64,000 nucleotides of DNA from Sphingobacterium alimentarium (GTDB lineage Bacteria; Bacteroidota; Bacteroidia; Sphingobacteriales; Sphingobacteriaceae), in the NCBI RefSeq assembly GCF_004342685.1, contig NZ_SMBZ01000019.1, positions 1 through 64,000 of the forward strand, in the 5' to 3' direction. Made by a program: the position numbers and the translations under genes. Within the stretch, counting starts at the first letter, position 1; the number at the start of each line of letters is the position of its first letter. Under the pieces are notes generated by a model. It saw only the letters and a list, made by a program, of their open reading frames with translations. It had not been told where the DNA came from and searched no databases. Shown in pieces: positions 8,695 through 16,742 of the stretch.

Positions 8695-10542
8695 CTAATT
8701 CTTTACTATTTCATTGCTTTTCATCAATACTTTGGCGTTTTCTGCAATTTTTATAAACTCTGCGCGGTATCCCTCTTCATCATATCCTTTACTTTGTTTA
8801 GCACGCTGAATGAGTGCGTCAAAACTAGACTGTTGCTTGAATGAGGAATTGCGCAAAAGCATACCCAATTCAGCTACTGCTGACGCAAATTTGAAATCCG
8901 TGCTCATAGGCTGTACCGCATCATGCATCACAATATGCTGCTGCAAATTGGATTTATTCCCTTGAGGATCCTTGTATCGAAACTTAATAGTAGCAAGCTC
9001 GGATGAATTATTGGTATTCGACTGGTCTTGGCTCTTTTGATATTTCAAAGGATCTACATTTCCTACCTCTTCCGATTGAACACCCGCGGGAATGATATCA
9101 TAAATAGCAGTCACCACATGCCCCACTCCCATATCACCACCAACTTTCTTGTCATTATTAAAATCTTCTGCATCCATCAAGCGGTTCTCATAGCCTACCA
9201 AACGGTAATATTGTACATATTTCGGGTTGAATTCTACCTGTATCTTGACATCTTTGGCGACCGTGAACAGTGTACCACCAAACTCATTAATCATTGCCTT
9301 ACGTGCCTCCGCAATATCGTTAATGTAAGCATAGTTGCCACGACCTTTGTTGGCCAATAGTTCCAACTTACTATCCTTATAATTTCCCATGCCATATCCC
9401 AGGATGGAAATGTTTACACCGGATTCACGTTCTTTTTCTATTAATCTTTCCATATCCGAATCACTCGACGCGCCGACATTAAAATCCCCATCTGTAGCCA
9501 TCACGATGCGATTATTTCCGCCCTTAATAAAATTTGTGCGAGAGAGATTGTAGGCCATTTTCAACCCATCACCGCCTGCAGTAGATCCACCCGCTTCCAG
9601 CCCGTCAATGATTTCCTTTATCTTCATTTTCTGATTGCCCGCTGTACTTTCTAGACGCACAGAAGCATTCCCTGCATACGTCACTATCGCTACCTTATCT
9701 TTATCGCGCAACTGATCGACAAGTAGTTTCAGAGAAGATTTCACTAAGGGCAGCTTATTCGCATCATACATCGAACCCGATACATCGATCAAAAAGACAA
9801 AGTTGGACGATGGAAGATTTTCCGTAGGAATATCTTTTGCTTTGAGAGAGACCCGCAACAATTGGTGTTTGGAATTCCATGGTGATGGAGAAAGTTCCGA
9901 ATAAATAGCGACAGGGCTATTGCCCTGGGGCGAAGGCATATCATATTGAAAATAATTAATCATTTCTTCAATACGTACGGCATCAACGGGAGGTAAATTC
10001 CCGCCATTCAAAAATCGTTTTATATTGTTATAAGAAGCCACATCTACATCCGCTGCAAATGTTGATAATGCTTCCTTGAGCGGACTTATAAATTTATTTT
10101 CTTTAAATTCTGCGTAAGATTCGGTGTTGGCTGGTGTCCGGCGCACCTGGCGTACAGATAGACCAGCTACATTACCTTGCAAGACGCTGCCCACTTGCAT
10201 AGCTCTTTTTGGTTGAGATGCGTAAGCTGTCACAACGACCTCATCGAGTTGAGTCGGCGCACTTTGCAAATAAATTTTTATTTTTTCTCCTTTTTTGACG
10301 ATATGCGTGGTGGGTTCATACCCAATAAATAAAAAGGTTAAGGTATCATTTACAAATGATGATATCGTGAATGCACCACGCTCATCGGTGAGCACTTGGT
10401 TGTTATTACTGGATTTTACCATGACACCACGAAGGGCCGTTTTACTATCCATATCACTCACCGTACCTTCGATTGGCATCAAATTTTGACCTTTAGCTAC
10501 TATAGCCGTAAGTGTCAGAAGAAGTATCCATAGCTTTTTCAT
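8695..10542 (-). CDS. von Willebrand factor type A protein with carboxypeptidase-regulatory-like domain
   Basis: This 615-residue exported protein has a signal peptide (residues 1-18). A CarboxypepD_reg-like beta domain follows (about 22-105: IEGTVSDMDSKTALRGVMVK, ending LDEVVVTAY as in SusC-type receptors). Next come a VWF_N-type segment (EEMINYFQYDMP) and a VWA domain with a complete MIDAS motif FLIDVSGSMYD near residue 252. The C-terminal part is of the DUF3520 kind found in YfbK-like proteins. It may bind metal and protein ligands in the periplasm or at the surface. It is divergent from an ECF sigma factor gene, a neighbour pair often seen in this group, which suggests shared regulation. 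Confidence 0.85.
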   Translation of the reverse strand: MKKLWILLLTLTAIVAKGQNLMPIEGTVSDMDSKTALRGVMVKSSNNNQVLTDERGAFTISSFVNDTLTFLFIGYEPTTHIVKKGEKIKIYLQSAPTQLDEVVVTAYASQPKRAMQVGSVLQGNVAGLSVRQVRRTPANTESYAEFKENKFISPLKEALSTFAADVDVASYNNIKRFLNGGNLPPVDAVRIEEMINYFQYDMPSPQGNSPVAIYSELSPSPWNSKHQLLRVSLKAKDIPTENLPSSNFVFLIDVSGSMYDANKLPLVKSSLKLLVDQLRDKDKVAIVTYAGNASVRLESTAGNQKMKIKEIIDGLEAGGSTAGGDGLKMAYNLSRTNFIKGGNNRIVMATDGDFNVGASSDSDMERLIEKERESGVNISILGYGMGNYKDSKLELLANKGRGNYAYINDIAEARKAMINEFGGTLFTVAKDVKIQVEFNPKYVQYYRLVGYENRLMDAEDFNNDKKVGGDMGVGHVVTAIYDIIPAGVQSEEVGNVDPLKYQKSQDQSNTNNSSELATIKFRYKDPQGNKSNLQQHIVMHDAVQPMSTDFKFASAVAELGMLLRNSSFKQQSSFDALIQRAKQSKGYDEEGYRAEFIKIAENAKVLMKSNEIVKN

Positions 10543-10629
10543 ATTGACTCAAGATTTAATTTTTCTTAACGGATGCAGGAAGAATGAAATTTCCATAATC
10601 AAGAAAAAAAAATTATTTTGAGCCTGATT

Positions 10630-11199
10630 ATGAAATTACATGACTCGTCCATTTCGAATGAAACAGATGAATCTTTATTGGCTAAATACTTGGCCGATGA
10701 AGATTTGACTTCGCTAGGTAAGTTATACACGCGACATAGCGAGATGGTGTACTACGTCTGTCTGCGCTATTTCAAGGACGAGGAGAAAAGCAAGGATGCA
10801 GTGATGCAGCTTTTCGAACAGCTGATCGCTAAAGTAAAAAAACAGGAAATAAAAGTATTTCCGAAATGGCTTTATGTAGTGACCAAAAACTATTGCCTCA
10901 TGGAATTGCGGTCTTCCAAAAATAATTATGAAATTTCGACGGATGAATTTGTGGAATTTCCACTTCATATGCATCCATCAGAAACGTACGAAGAAAAAGA
11001 AGTACGATTATCGCAATTAGAACATTGTATTGAAAAGCTACCTGACAAACAACGTATTAGTATTGATTTATTTTTTATCAATCAAAAATGCTACAAAGAA
11101 GTCGTTGACATCACAGGATATAGCATGAAAGATGTGAAAAGCTATATACAGAATGGGAAGAGGAATTTAAAAAATTGCATGGAAAAATCAGATGAGTAG
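10630..11199 (+). CDS. ECF-type RNA polymerase sigma factor
   Basis: The start was set at the ATG at 10630; a TTG 12 nt upstream is less likely. The 189-residue protein shows sigma region 2 (LYTRHSEMVYYVCLRYFKD through AVMQLFEQLIAKV) and region 4 (HCIEKLPDKQRISIDLFF, then the helix-turn-helix CYKEVVDITGYSMKDVKSYI). It should direct RNA polymerase to its own promoters under control of an inner-membrane partner. Its stop overlaps the next gene's ATG by 8 nt, so the two are translationally coupled. Confidence 0.9.
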   Translation: MKLHDSSISNETDESLLAKYLADEDLTSLGKLYTRHSEMVYYVCLRYFKDEEKSKDAVMQLFEQLIAKVKKQEIKVFPKWLYVVTKNYCLMELRSSKNNYEISTDEFVEFPLHMHPSETYEEKEVRLSQLEHCIEKLPDKQRISIDLFFINQKCYKEVVDITGYSMKDVKSYIQNGKRNLKNCMEKSDE

Positions 11200-12388
11200 A
11201 TTTACTTCAGATATCAAATATTTGCGTCAATATGTGAATGGCGAACTTTCTCCTGCAGAGATGCATGAGATCGAACGGGCTATGCACGAAGACGAAATGT
11301 TGATGGATATCATCGAAGGGTTAGAACATGAGAAAATGCAAGGGTATCCAAACCCTATTGCGGACCTACAGTCTCAAATCAAGTCGAGAGCCCTAAAAGA
11401 AAATTCCACTACCCTCTTTACCTTCAAAAAACTGGCGATTGCGGCCTCCATTATGGTTGTCCTATCGGCTGCGGCTATTTATTTCTTCACCCCGCGTATG
11501 GATGTAGAATTAGCCAATACGGTTATTAAACCTGCCGAAGTTCCTACAGAAATACAAAATAATAGTGATGTTGCTTTAGATTCTTCATGGATTGCACACT
11601 CCGAACAGGTAGAGCAATCCCAAGGTATGACTGCGGCAACGTCCAGCCCACAATCAAAAACTCCAGCTGTCGTACCGTCCAAAAAAATTGACCCTCAAAC
11701 TCTAATTGTATATGAAGCAAAACCGAAACTTCCCGTGGTAATCGAGGGGTCTAGAAAGTTCGATCTTCCTCAGCAAGAGATCATACATACAAATGAAGGT
11801 CGACAATCACAGATGCCGCAAACGGAACTATTGACTTCGCGCGCTGTTGCTGCCCGCCAGCCTACTCCTTCTACGACTTCTGTGGCTAAATCCCAGGCAG
11901 ATCTGCAACGAATGAACTTGGATCCAAAAACTAAGGCGGATCTGATGAATATTTTAGCCAAACAATCCCAAGAGGAGAAAACGGAGGTGACGGAAAAACT
12001 TGCTGAAAATACCATTAGCGATATACTATTTAATGGAAATTCATTAGCAAATCGAAAAACCGAAGAATCCATTACGCGGTCCTCCACAGCATCGGAAAAC
12101 ATTCTACCAAAAACCATTCAAAATGGTAATCCTACGGTGGGCTGGAAAGCTTTTCATCAGTATATCAGTGAGCAACTTCAAAAAAGAGGATTTGTACATT
12201 ATTCGGCAAATATTTCCTTTGATTTGGACAAGGCAATGAAACCGACTCATATCGAAATCAAAACTTCATCAGACCCTAATCTGAATAACCATATTTTAGA
12301 AATCCTAAAAAAGGGGCCAACTTGGGAAAATAAAGACCCAAATCACCCCATTTTTATACGCATCGATTCTGCTGACAACAAAAACTAG
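11192..12388 (+). CDS. Sigma-factor-linked membrane protein with TonB-like C-terminus
   Basis: This 398-residue protein has a cytoplasmic N-terminal region (about 1-75; LRQYVNGELSPAEMHEIERA resembles the start of anti-sigma factors). One membrane helix follows (about 78-97, AIAASIMVVLSAAAIYFF), then a long Pro/Thr/Ser/Gln-rich periplasmic stretch, and a C-terminal domain (about 320-398) whose pattern NISFDLDKAMKPTHIEIKTS, NNHILEILKKGPTWE resembles the TonB C-terminal domain. It overlaps the sigma gene by 8 nt, so it is the likely regulator of that sigma factor. I see no zinc-finger HxxxCxxC motif. The TonB-like end is an inference from pattern only. Confidence 0.7.
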   Translation: MSRFTSDIKYLRQYVNGELSPAEMHEIERAMHEDEMLMDIIEGLEHEKMQGYPNPIADLQSQIKSRALKENSTTLFTFKKLAIAASIMVVLSAAAIYFFTPRMDVELANTVIKPAEVPTEIQNNSDVALDSSWIAHSEQVEQSQGMTAATSSPQSKTPAVVPSKKIDPQTLIVYEAKPKLPVVIEGSRKFDLPQQEIIHTNEGRQSQMPQTELLTSRAVAARQPTPSTTSVAKSQADLQRMNLDPKTKADLMNILAKQSQEEKTEVTEKLAENTISDILFNGNSLANRKTEESITRSSTASENILPKTIQNGNPTVGWKAFHQYISEQLQKRGFVHYSANISFDLDKAMKPTHIEIKTSSDPNLNNHILEILKKGPTWENKDPNHPIFIRIDSADNKN

Positions 12389-12409
12389 TACCCATGCATA
12401 GCATATATG

Positions 12410-13285
12410 CTATTCGGTGCTGAGACGAATAGGAAGCGTAAATGCGACACGAACAGGTCTGCCATTTTGCACCCCAGGATTCCATTTTTTAGCACGCAGT
12501 AGTAGTTTCACCGCTTCTTGTCCTGTGCCAAAGCCCATATCTCTCAATACTTCAAATGAGCTCAGACTTCCATCTTCCTCCACCACAAACTTGATTTGAA
12601 TCAATCCTTTTACATTATTATCTGCTGCAGATTGTGGAAATGTATAATTCTTAGCAATCCACTGCACGAATGCACTCATGCCTCCTTTTGGCGTCGGCAT
12701 GACCTCCACACTGATGAATGGAGTGTTGTCTTTGCCTGCAGAACCTTCGATATCACCCATAGAATTTCCTCTAGAACCTCCATCGCGTGTGGAGGTCCCA
12801 AAGGTTCCACGTGTAATGAGCTCACCTCCCGGTTGACCTTTCATTCGGATGGAAGCTACTAGCTTTCTCTTGTCTAGCACTTCCGACTGATCTGCAATAT
12901 CTTCCTCGGCTTTAGGCTGTGCCGTAGGATTGATCTCTGTGAATTTTACCAGATCCCGGGCCGAAATATCTTGTGCTACTTGCTGTACTTTCGTGATCGC
13001 CGTTTGTTCTTCCGCTATAGGTTCCTTTGGGACTTCTTTTTCTATTGTTAAAGTTACAGGTTGTGATATTTCTTCTAAGGTCGGGGATATATCCTTCGCA
13101 TTCGGCCGAGATATAAACGATAAACCCGACAGCCCGAGCGCAACACAGACCACAATCAACAAAGCCACCGTAGTCGCCTTTCCCGAAAACAATCTTAACT
13201 GATAGGCACCGTAGGCCTTATTGCGATTAGCAAATACAATATCTAACCACTCTTTTGAATAAATTGAAGATTTGAATGACACCAT
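12410..13285 (-). CDS. tonB: Energy transducer TonB
   Basis: This 291-residue protein begins with the cytoplasmic stretch typical of bacteroidete TonB proteins (EWLDIVFANRNKAYGAYQLR). It has a membrane helix at about 37-57, a Pro/Glu/Lys/Thr-containing periplasmic linker, and the TonB C-terminal domain at about 205-290 (VKGLIQIKFVVEEDGSLSSF, AKKWNPGVQNGRPVRVAFTL). With ExbB/ExbD, which are not in the window, it energises outer-membrane receptors. It converges on the sigma/anti-sigma pair with only 21 bases between the stop codons. Confidence 0.92.
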   Translation of the reverse strand: MVSFKSSIYSKEWLDIVFANRNKAYGAYQLRLFSGKATTVALLIVVCVALGLSGLSFISRPNAKDISPTLEEISQPVTLTIEKEVPKEPIAEEQTAITKVQQVAQDISARDLVKFTEINPTAQPKAEEDIADQSEVLDKRKLVASIRMKGQPGGELITRGTFGTSTRDGGSRGNSMGDIEGSAGKDNTPFISVEVMPTPKGGMSAFVQWIAKNYTFPQSAADNNVKGLIQIKFVVEEDGSLSSFEVLRDMGFGTGQEAVKLLLRAKKWNPGVQNGRPVRVAFTLPIRLSTE

Positions 13286-13349
13286 AGCTTTAGAATTAAG
13301 GTTTATAACTACTTTAATACATGATGTTGTGTTTCGATGAATTCCATAA

Positions 13350-13378
13350 AAAAAGCTCCAAATTTAATTTGGAGCTTC
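13350..13378 (-). terminator. Terminator of the 37-residue micro-ORF
   Basis: A 12-bp stem (AAGCTCCAAATT and its complement) with a T-run on the minus strand follows the stop codon of the small gene at 13400 and precedes tonB. Confidence 0.75.
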
Positions 13379-13399
13379 TTTAAGTATTGTTTATATGCA

Positions 13400-13513
13400 C
13401 TAATGCAATCGTGAGATTACTTTAGAATAGACTTTGACAAGTACAAAACCTGTTACACCTAAGCCTACCATACCTATTACAGCTACAGAAGGGTCGTTCA
13501 ATAATTGTATCAT
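13400..13513 (-). CDS. Single-span membrane micropeptide (37 residues)
   Basis: An ATG at 13513 opens a 37-residue frame that begins MIQLLNDPSVAVIGMVGLGV and ends at a TAG at 13400-13402. Residues about 10-26 form one glycine- and valine-rich membrane helix (VAVIGMVGLGVTGFVLV), followed by a short basic tail (KVYSKVISRLH). The frame is flanked by its own intrinsic terminator, and there are no competing genes on either strand. Function is unknown. The evidence is the coherent hydrophobic profile, the isolated position and the terminator. Confidence 0.55.
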   Translation of the reverse strand: MIQLLNDPSVAVIGMVGLGVTGFVLVKVYSKVISRLH

Positions 13514-13585
13514 AATTTATCGGTTTGAGTTAGACTAATATATTAAATAATTTTATTTACAAAAAAAATAATTACTATTTTTTAT

Positions 13586-13593
13586 TAAGTTTG
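13586..13593 (+). promoter_or_regulatory. -7 promoter box abutting the HYC_CC_PP gene
   Basis: TAAGTTTG ends five bases before the ATG at 13599, so the message is probably leaderless. Confidence 0.45.
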
Positions 13594-13598
13594 TAGTG

Positions 13599-14012
13599 AT
13601 GAGACTGCTAATATATTTTATGTGTTTGATTTTCACCTTTGTTTCCATTGGTGGGAATATTTATATACATAAGTGTGAAGAGGCCACATTACTTAGTATT
13701 TATGAAAAGGTAGGTATAAACAGTTGTCCGTTTTGCGCGCAACATCATCAGGAAGAACATGCCAATGATTCGCATTGCGCTGGGGAGTGTAAAGATGACG
13801 TGTTGCCTATCGATCAACTGAGTCATACCGAATTGAGCACACAGCAGGCTTTTTTTGCGCATATTTATCCCGCTATTATTCCATTGTTATGGATTACAGC
13901 GTTCCCCACCCCTGCTGAGCATACGACTTATATTTCTTCACACGAATATTTATATGCGTATTCGGACTCATCCCCGCCTATATATCTTTTAAACCGTATT
14001 TTCAGAATCTAG
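13599..14012 (+). CDS. HYC_CC_PP-type small exported protein upstream of copper receptor
   Basis: This 137-residue protein is read from the ATG at 13599; a GTG lies one codon earlier. It has a signal peptide-like N-terminus (LLIYFMCLIFTFVSIGG). The ordered motifs are an early HKC (IYIHKCEEA), a CPFC pair, a His/Glu-rich segment with HCAGECKDD, and a final SSPPIYLLNRIFRI. This pattern is that of small Bacteroidota proteins found directly upstream of copper-associated TonB receptors. It probably acts in the envelope and may bind metal. The receptor gene follows 78 nt downstream on the same strand. Confidence 0.75.
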   Translation: MRLLIYFMCLIFTFVSIGGNIYIHKCEEATLLSIYEKVGINSCPFCAQHHQEEHANDSHCAGECKDDVLPIDQLSHTELSTQQAFFAHIYPAIIPLLWITAFPTPAEHTTYISSHEYLYAYSDSSPPIYLLNRIFRI

Positions 14013-14090
14013 GATTTTCTATTCCCCAATATTGATTAATCAGTTCTCGCTGATTAATAAATCATTTATTGCATTAGAATAGAAAATATC

Positions 14091-16724
14091 ATGAACACAT
14101 ATATAAAATCATTTTTACTAGTATTTTTTTCATTCCTTACTATTACTTTATATGCCCAATCCGATAGTACGACAACATTTGATGTTGCTGGAAATTGTGG
14201 AATGTGTAAACAAAGAATAGAAAAAGCCGCCAAACTACCAGGCGTAGAGCATGCGGAATGGAACCTCCAAACCCATAAGGTCACCGTTAAGTACAATTCC
14301 AAAAAGGTTAAATTAGCTCAAATTCAGCAAGCAATAGCGAATGCAGGGCATGACAATTCGGGCTATAGAGCTCCAGATGAGGTCTACGAGAAACTGCATG
14401 AATGTTGCTTTTATGACCGACCGAATTTTGGTAATAAAGAAGATCATGTCCATGATGATCACGACGACCATACGGGAAATAATCACCAAAATGAGCAAAA
14501 TAAGGAAACTCATGACGATCATGCTGACCACGACCATGAGCATATTATTACAGGAGTAGTCGTTAATGAAAATCAAAAAGCCGACTTATCTCCTATTGCA
14601 AACGTCAATGTAAAATGGCTTGAAGGTCCACAAAGTAGCACTACTACCAATGAAAATGGGGTTTTCAAAATCAAACATGACAAAGGAAATAAAAATTTAG
14701 TATTCTCTTTTGCGGGAATGCAGGCAGATACAATCGAAGTGAAGAATCTTCACGAGGTATTGGTGGTACATGCACAGAATAATGTCCTTTCGGAGGTAGT
14801 CGTGTCCCGACGCAAAAAATCCAACTATATCAACGCATTGTCCGCTAATCGTGCGGAGATTCTTACGGCACAAGAACTTTTTAAAGCGGCATGTTGTGAC
14901 CTGAGCGAAAGTTTTGAAACGACGGTGTCGGTAGATGTAGTGAGCAATGATGCGGTAACCGGTAGCAAGCAGATTCAGTTGTTAGGATTAAGTGGTATAT
15001 ATACGCAACTAACGGTTGAAAACCTGCCTGGTCCGAGAGGTTTTGCTACACCATTGGGATTAAATAGTATTGCGGGCACTTGGATTGAGTCCATAGAGAT
15101 TAGTAAAGGTATCGGATCGGTTGTGAATGGTTACGAGAATATGGCTGGGCAAATCAATGTGGAACTTAAAAAGCCTCACAATTCGGAAAGACTATATTTC
15201 AACACGTATGTCAACAATATGGGACGTACGGACGTCAATCTTAATCTTGCTCAGAAGATTAATGAAAAATGGTCGGTAGGCCTCCTTTTGCATGACAATT
15301 TCATGTACAACAAAAACATGAACTTCAGTAACAATGGATTTAGAGATATTCCGGTAGGTAATCTATTTTCCGGTATCAATAGATGGCATTATGAAAATGG
15401 CAAAGGTACTATAGCACAATTCGGCGTTAAATATCTAAAAGACAACCGTACAGGCGGTAAAGTAGATTTTAACAAGAGTCTTGACAAAGGTGACACCAAG
15501 GTATATGGATTAGGCTTTGACAACGAACGTATAGAGGGTTTCGCTAAAATCGGTTATGTATTCCCGAAGAATCGCCTGAGAAGCATCGGATTCTTAGTAT
15601 CTGCTTCCAATTACATCCAAGACAGTTATTTCGGAATTCGCAATTACAATAGCGAGCAGACCAACGGTTATGCCAATTTAATATTTCAAGATATCATCGG
15701 TAGTGTGGCGCACAAATATAAAGTTGGCGCTTCCCTCACCTACGACAAATATAATGAAAATATAGAGTCCAATGTATTTGACCGCAGCGAATCCGTAACG
15801 GGCGTTTTCGTAGAATATACGTACAGTCCGAATGAAAAGATGGATGTGGTATTGGGTCTACGCGAAGACTATAATTCCTTGTATGGGTGGTTCACTACAC
15901 CTCGGTTAGTGGCGCGTTACAATCCATTCACAGGTAATACCATTCGATTTAGCACAGGACGTGGTCAGCGGACGGCTAATATCTTTGCCGAAAACTTGAG
16001 TATGCTTGCGTCCTCGAGAGCGATTAATTATGCGGAATTACAAAATCAAAATAATGCCTACGGACTGAAACCAGAGGTGTCTTGGAATACAGGCATTACC
16101 CTTGATCAGAATTTTCAATTGTTCGGACGAGAGTCAGGACTATCCGTAGAATTGTTTCACAATAACTTCCAAAATCAAGTCGTAATCGATTGGGAAAATC
16201 CACGCACGGTATCCATTTATAATTTGGAAGGAAAGTCATATTCCAATAGTGTGCAAGCAGAATTTAGATTCATGCCCGCTCCGCATTTTGAAGCACGAAT
16301 GGCTTACAGATTGTTGGATGTACAGACCGATTATAAATCAGGCAAATTGCAAAAGCCGTTGACTGCAAAACACAGGGGTTTTATTAACTTAGCTTATAAT
16401 CTACATAGCGGATGGAGCTTTGATTATACTTTCAACACGGTAGGGTCCAAACGTATCCCGTCGACACTAGGTAACCCGGATCAATATCAATTGGCTGCGA
16501 ACTCAGATGCCTACATCACTATGAACGCACAGATTAGCAAATCTTTTGGTGTAAATAAAAACTTCACTATCTATGTGGGAGGAGAGAATCTTTCCAACAC
16601 ATACCAAAAAGATCCAATTTTAGCAGCTGAACAACCATTTGGTCAGCACTTTGACACCAACCTCTTATGGGGTCCATTGACAGGAAGAATGTTTTATTCC
16701 GGTATTCGATACCATATCAAATAA
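14091..16724 (+). CDS. TonB-dependent receptor with HMA domain and His-rich linker, probably copper-related
   Basis: This 877-residue outer-membrane protein has a signal peptide (1-22), then a heavy-metal-associated domain with a CGMC site (GNCGMCKQRIEKAAKLPGVE, about residues 40-59). A linker rich in His and Asp follows (about 120-155, runs such as HVHDDHDDH and HADHDHEH). Next come a CarboxypepD_reg-like beta domain (about 158-235), a plug domain (IQLLGLSGIYTQLTVENLPG) containing the AACCDLSESFE motif, and a beta-barrel to the C-terminus. The double metal-binding N-terminus and the preceding HYC_CC_PP gene point to copper or another thiophilic metal as ligand, but the transported substrate is an inference. 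Its terminator was split by an IS4 insertion directly downstream. Confidence 0.88.
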   Translation: MNTYIKSFLLVFFSFLTITLYAQSDSTTTFDVAGNCGMCKQRIEKAAKLPGVEHAEWNLQTHKVTVKYNSKKVKLAQIQQAIANAGHDNSGYRAPDEVYEKLHECCFYDRPNFGNKEDHVHDDHDDHTGNNHQNEQNKETHDDHADHDHEHIITGVVVNENQKADLSPIANVNVKWLEGPQSSTTTNENGVFKIKHDKGNKNLVFSFAGMQADTIEVKNLHEVLVVHAQNNVLSEVVVSRRKKSNYINALSANRAEILTAQELFKAACCDLSESFETTVSVDVVSNDAVTGSKQIQLLGLSGIYTQLTVENLPGPRGFATPLGLNSIAGTWIESIEISKGIGSVVNGYENMAGQINVELKKPHNSERLYFNTYVNNMGRTDVNLNLAQKINEKWSVGLLLHDNFMYNKNMNFSNNGFRDIPVGNLFSGINRWHYENGKGTIAQFGVKYLKDNRTGGKVDFNKSLDKGDTKVYGLGFDNERIEGFAKIGYVFPKNRLRSIGFLVSASNYIQDSYFGIRNYNSEQTNGYANLIFQDIIGSVAHKYKVGASLTYDKYNENIESNVFDRSESVTGVFVEYTYSPNEKMDVVLGLREDYNSLYGWFTTPRLVARYNPFTGNTIRFSTGRGQRTANIFAENLSMLASSRAINYAELQNQNNAYGLKPEVSWNTGITLDQNFQLFGRESGLSVELFHNNFQNQVVIDWENPRTVSIYNLEGKSYSNSVQAEFRFMPAPHFEARMAYRLLDVQTDYKSGKLQKPLTAKHRGFINLAYNLHSGWSFDYTFNTVGSKRIPSTLGNPDQYQLAANSDAYITMNAQISKSFGVNKNFTIYVGGENLSNTYQKDPILAAEQPFGQHFDTNLLWGPLTGRMFYSGIRYHIK

Positions 16725-16733
16725 TAAAAAAGG

Positions 16734-16742
16734 AGGCTAAGC
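16734..16742. repeat. Left 9-bp target-site duplication of the IS4-family element
   Basis: AGGCTAAGC at 16734-16742 is identical to 18135-18143 on the other side of the element, marking the insertion point exactly. Confidence 0.9.

Noticed and set aside
14434-14560. Tandem-like CATGATGATCACGACGACC DNA repeats
   Set aside because: They encode the His/Asp-rich linker of the receptor in frame and are explained by its amino-acid composition; not a CRISPR or regulatory array.
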